Shown here piece by piece: positions 61,133 through 64,000 of a stretch of DNA of 64,000 bases. The notes under the pieces were generated by a model. The model was not told the origin of the DNA. It ran no database searches and was given only the letters and a program-made list of their open reading frames with translations. Where the stretch lies: assembly GCA_963693305.1 (NCBI GenBank), contig OY855905.1:41350395-41414394 (forward strand). Reading direction: 5' to 3'. The translations under genes were made by a program, and so were the position numbers. Numbering within the stretch: the stretch's first letter is position 1; the number at the start of each line of letters is the position of its first letter. The stretch comes from Meandrina meandrites. Taxonomy: Eukaryota > Cnidaria > Anthozoa > Scleractinia > Meandrinidae.

Positions 61133-62728
61133 ATGCAAAAGCTCCCAACCCCAGACCAGTTATGAGTAAGATTTTGTTTGTTTCGTGCGCTGTGGGCTTA
61201 GCTGTAACGTTTGTTGCCTGCACAGGTGCGCTTTTTTCTGGCTGTGCAGGAACGACCGGTGCTTTGTTGGAAGGGTGGTTTGTTGGCCTGTTAATTTTAG
61301 GCGGTCCTCCTTCCATGTGGGTAACGCCCACTTTTTTTGTGCTAGTGTTCACTTCGTCGTTAACCCCGAGCTTCATACCTGGCATCGCTTGTTGGAGCTG
61401 GTTGTTGTAACCAGTTACACTCCCCGTATTTATTACCATCCGCGCAGGCATCAGCCAGGCCCCCGGACACACAGCAAGGTTAAGCCTCACCTTTACCTCG
61501 TCGACAGCAAGTTGGTACCTTTGAACAGACTTTGCCAGATCCGGTTGCCTTATTGAGTCTTCCACTAGCACAAGGAACTCACTTTGCGCTTCCTTTGCGC
61601 GCCCTCCTGACCCAAGTATGCTGCTTCTAACGTTCACCTGTGAACCCAAAACACAGTAAACGAACGCCTCTATCGACTGGTTTATTCGAGCCAAACCCGC
61701 CTGGGTCAGACCTTCTGCTACATTGGGACAAAACCAGTCTGCCTGTCCGTAGGCAGCGTCATCCGGCTCGATATAATAAATCAAGTTACCTTTTGAGCCT
61801 GAACCGCCTTCGTCTGAAATTTTTTTTCGCCACCAGGGTAAATGTCTCCCTCTTCTTTAGCTGGTCCAATGTATGAGGCATATACGTAAACGCTTCCCAG
61901 GCCATGGTTTTCGCCTGTTTTAAAACGAAAATCGCTTGAAGGGTCGACTCCGAACTCATTGCATATTCTTTTGTATGAAGCAACGTCATACTTGTTGTTA
62001 AAATGGTCAAAAGTAGGGTCGCCAGGTAAAGCGCTTATGCTTTGTATTCCTCCCATCTGAAACAATATTCGCCTAACAGTAAAATATATATGGAACTTGT
62101 AAAAAGCTCGCACATTCGGTGGCAAAGGTAGAGCAGAGTTGTCATCGAAAATTTCACGACTGATACCACAGCCCGTTGTCGCGCACCAGACAGCAAAATT
62201 CAGCTGCTGTGGCCAATATTTAATATTTGGGCCAGCTAGCCATGTTTTGGACTCTTTCCCTGAACGGTGGGTGAGTTTGGTTTTTTGAAATATCTCTCTG
62301 AACTTTGTTGTGAAATACTGGTCCGGTGTAACGTAAATATTCAGTTGGTCATTAAATATTTTTTTCAAACTCGGTGCGGCATCGTGAAAGCCAACAGCAG
62401 GAATGGGCAAAGAGTCTCCTTTTAAACCACTTGGTGTCAGCTGTTGCGGAAACCCTTCCGATGATTGGTCAACACCCAGCGCACTTTTCATTTCCGGGCT
62501 CCAATATTTGCTGTCTGAACCAAAAACGTCTATCAAATAGCCTGGCCCTGCTTTGAAATAAATTTCTGAGGTTGCTGTGTGGTCTTTGGTGAAATCGGTC
62601 TGTGGAACAAACTTAGATTTTTCAGCATTCGGGTATTTTGCAAGAAAAGTCTTCCAAGCCTTTTTTCCTGCTTCTTTGGCAATTCTGTCAGCTTCTGGTG
62701 TTTGAATCCATTTTAGAAGCGCATCCAT
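61113..62728 (-). pseudogene. Large conserved Polinton protein, one frameshift
   Basis: The N-terminal frame (62728-61781, 315 aa) starts MDALLKWIQTPEADRIAKEA and includes YFKAGPGYLIDVFGSDSKYW and LPPNVRAFYKFHIYFTVRRI. The C-terminal frame (61784-61113) has IEPDDAAYGQADWFCPNV, ARINQSIEAFVYCVLGSQVN and a final membrane helix LLITGLGLGAFAF. The frames meet in an 8-T run near 61822, where the second frame can be followed back to give a Gly/Ser-rich joint. About 540 residues if whole. Probably a virion protein given its place between capsid and penton genes; no catalytic motif seen. Its 3' end overlaps the coiled-coil gene's end by 20 bp, tail to tail. Confidence 0.7.
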
Positions 62729-62767
62729 GTTTTATATTTAAACAAAATATTTTTCTCTAATTATAAA
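62729..62767. promoter_or_regulatory. Divergent AT-only promoter
   Basis: 39 bp, about 90% A/T. AAATATAAAAC abuts the minus-strand ATG and TAATTATAAA abuts the plus-strand ATG. Matches the pattern of TATA-like boxes beside start codons across the element. Confidence 0.5.
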
Positions 62768-63442
62768 ATGGTTATTCTAACGCTAACTACAACAGAAAAT
62801 CCACACACGGTCTATTTTGACCAGCGTATTCAAAAACCAAGCTATATCCGGCTGCTTTCATGCTCCCTCTACAATTCGTGGTTTAACTTAAAGGAAGGTG
62901 GTAAAATCTTCTACACTAACGAAACAAAAAAACTTGAAAAATCTGAATCCATTTTGCCAGGTAATTACACTATCGAAGAAATGGCAAAAACAATTGAAAA
63001 TTCTTTTAAAAAATATGGTGACATATTAAGAACACAAATCAGTACTCCTGTCGGTCAGATGTTTATTCAAAAAGTGGATCCATTAAATGATAAAATAAAG
63101 TTCGATAAGAACTTATCAGAACTGCTTGACATTGGTCAAGATTTACCATTTATAAGATATGTCAAACGTATGAAGTCACCCACGACTTATTTCATACATT
63201 GCGACCTACTTGAAAAAGAACAGAATCTGTTAAATGGAAAACCGTCTACTGTTTTACAAACTTTTGACATAACAGGAAAACCATATCAAAATGTTTTTTA
63301 TCAAAGTGGCCCAGAACATGTCTTACGCGAAGTTTCTGCTGATAAACATATCACAAATATGACACTTTCATTAAGAGATTTAACTAACGACCTGTTCGAT
63401 TTCAACGGCTTGCCTCTTCAGTTTCAAATTGAAATAAATTAA
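62768..63442 (+). CDS. Penton-like minor capsid protein candidate (224 aa)
   Basis: Intact frame from ATG 62768. Begins VILTLTTTENPHTVYFDQRI, then YIRLLSCSLYNSWFNLKEGG, ILPGNYTIEEMAKTIENSF, and closes MTLSLRDLTNDLFDFNGLPL. The order of a short strand, an S-L-Y-N-S-W strand, a P-G-x-Y-T-I/L-x-x-x-A helix and a closing F-N-G-L-P/R-L strand is what I associate with the single-jelly-roll minor capsid (penton) protein of Polintons. AT-rich, unlike the capsid gene. Function inferred from family memory and context. Confidence 0.55.
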   Translation: MVILTLTTTENPHTVYFDQRIQKPSYIRLLSCSLYNSWFNLKEGGKIFYTNETKKLEKSESILPGNYTIEEMAKTIENSFKKYGDILRTQISTPVGQMFIQKVDPLNDKIKFDKNLSELLDIGQDLPFIRYVKRMKSPTTYFIHCDLLEKEQNLLNGKPSTVLQTFDITGKPYQNVFYQSGPEHVLREVSADKHITNMTLSLRDLTNDLFDFNGLPLQFQIEIN

Positions 63443-63468
63443 AGGAAAAAAAATTGTAAATATACATC

Positions 63469-63943
63469 ATGTCCTCAGCCAATGTGTTACCCACTGCCCC
63501 ATCTTATAGCGAAACAGAAACACAGACTACACTCTATCCAAACCTCCTCACAACACCAAATGCCGAGAATTTCAGGCTAACTGAGATTAGTAAATATTTG
63601 AGAGAAATAAACGATGAAATTGAGCATTACAGACTTGTTCTAAAAAAATATAAAAAAGTCCGGAAAGTGATTCACTATTCCGTGGTCTGTCTTGGCGCTA
63701 TGACCACAGTTTTGTCTTCTGGTGCTGTTGCAACATCAGTTACTGGTTTTGGCGCTTTGGTTGGGGTGCCATTAGGGGGTGTTGCGATTTTTTTCTGGAG
63801 GAGCCTCTGCTGGGCTGTCAGTTATCAACAAAAAGCTTGAACGTAAAGTTAATAAACACTCAAGAATCCATGCTCTGGCTGTGGCAAAACATGACTCGAT
63901 AAACAGCTCTGTCTCACAAGCTCTTAATGATAAAAATGTTTAA
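63469..63943 (+). pseudogene. Conserved small membrane protein, one frameshift
   Basis: First frame 63469-63840: charged N-terminus with LREINDEIEHYRLVLKKYKK, then a Gly/Ala-rich membrane hairpin (VTGFGALVGVPLGGVAIF). In a 7-T run at about 63788-63794 the frame is lost. The next frame continues with VINKKLERKVNKHSRIH and ALAVAKHDSINSSVS to a TAA at 63941. I recall this protein as frequent in cnidarian and mollusc Polinton-related loci. Function unknown. Confidence 0.7.
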
Positions 63944-64000
63944 ACAAGCAAGCAACCGTGGACGATGATCCTACTGATATACGTTGGATCAATAATGATC
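63944..64000 (+). other. End of window
   Basis: A plus-strand open frame at the very end reads TVDDDPTDIRWINND and may be the start or middle of a further Polinton gene; too short to judge. Confidence 0.3.

Larger units (their letters stand above)
47842..64000. mobile_element. Polinton/Maverick-type virus-like transposon, right end outside window
   Basis: At least 16 kb with a protein-primed PolB (+), convergent retroviral-type integrase (-), packaging ATPase (-), probable major capsid protein (-), penton-like protein (+) and several small conserved genes. Spacers between genes are mostly 8-50 bp, there are no introns, and the coding DNA is on the whole more GC-rich than the host flanks; this is virus-like. 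I could not identify terminal inverted repeats or the 6-bp target duplication, since the left border is buried in fold-backs. No adenovirus-type maturation protease was found; it may lie to the right. Numerous breaks make the copy non-functional. Confidence 0.88.

Noticed and set aside
61162..61556. Plus-strand frames over the C-terminus of the large Polinton protein
   Set aside because: Antisense shadow with no start context and no spacing logic.

Overview
The window is animal nuclear DNA, most likely from an anthozoan cnidarian such as a stony coral. The evidence is phased introns with GT/AG borders, long introns packed with LINE, SINE and MITE debris, and a NIDO-AMOP-VWD-sushi membrane protein family that I know from cnidarian genomes. 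The species call is inference. I see no rRNA, no CRISPR array and no bacterial operon; the only tRNA-like sequences are SINE heads.

Region 1 (about 1-31 kb, + strand). Gene A is the 3' part of a large multidomain surface-protein gene related to SUSD2 and MUC4. It shows AMOP exons, three VWD exons, one conserved linker exon and then 13 sushi (CCP) exons. Each sushi exon is exactly 174 nt and in phase 1-1. Its 5' exons would lie left of the window. No transmembrane exon is visible after the last sushi exon. From 19 to 31 kb there are only repeats and family relics: a broken NIDO exon at 21.2 kb, NIDO-like exon pieces at 24.4-24.7 kb, an inverted copy of one of these at 27.0 kb, and an orphan sushi pseudo-exon at 29.8 kb.

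Region 2 (31.2-46.1 kb, - strand). Gene B is the convergent, apparently intact paralogue. I reconstruct 18 exons whose phases agree throughout (3,732 nt, 1,243 aa): signal peptide, NIDO, IPT-like, AMOP, VWD, linker, four sushi domains, one transmembrane helix, and a short tail with a duplicated tyrosine-containing segment. Twelve gene A exons match gene B exons in order, and nearly all in length. The locus therefore looks like an inverted duplication followed by sushi-exon expansion in A only.

Region 3 (46.4-47.8 kb). A cluster of fold-back elements abuts the next region.

Region 4 (47.8-64 kb, right end outside the window). This is a Polinton/Maverick-type virus-like DNA transposon. It holds a protein-primed family B DNA polymerase (+), a retrovirus-type integrase convergent with it, a compact block of small minus-strand genes, an FtsK/A32-type packaging ATPase, a probable double-jelly-roll major capsid protein, a coiled-coil/membrane protein, a large conserved protein, a penton-like protein and a small membrane protein. 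Polymerase, integrase, ATPase and capsid genes together are what a self-replicating, integrating, virion-forming element needs. This copy is dead: the polymerase carries a frameshift, two or three stop codons, a fold-back insertion and a 2.2-kb minisatellite-bearing insertion, and at least four other genes are frameshifted. Its odd points are a triplicated polymerase segment, an extra Cys/His module, abrupt base-composition patches inside genes, and TATA-like motifs placed right next to nearly every start codon.
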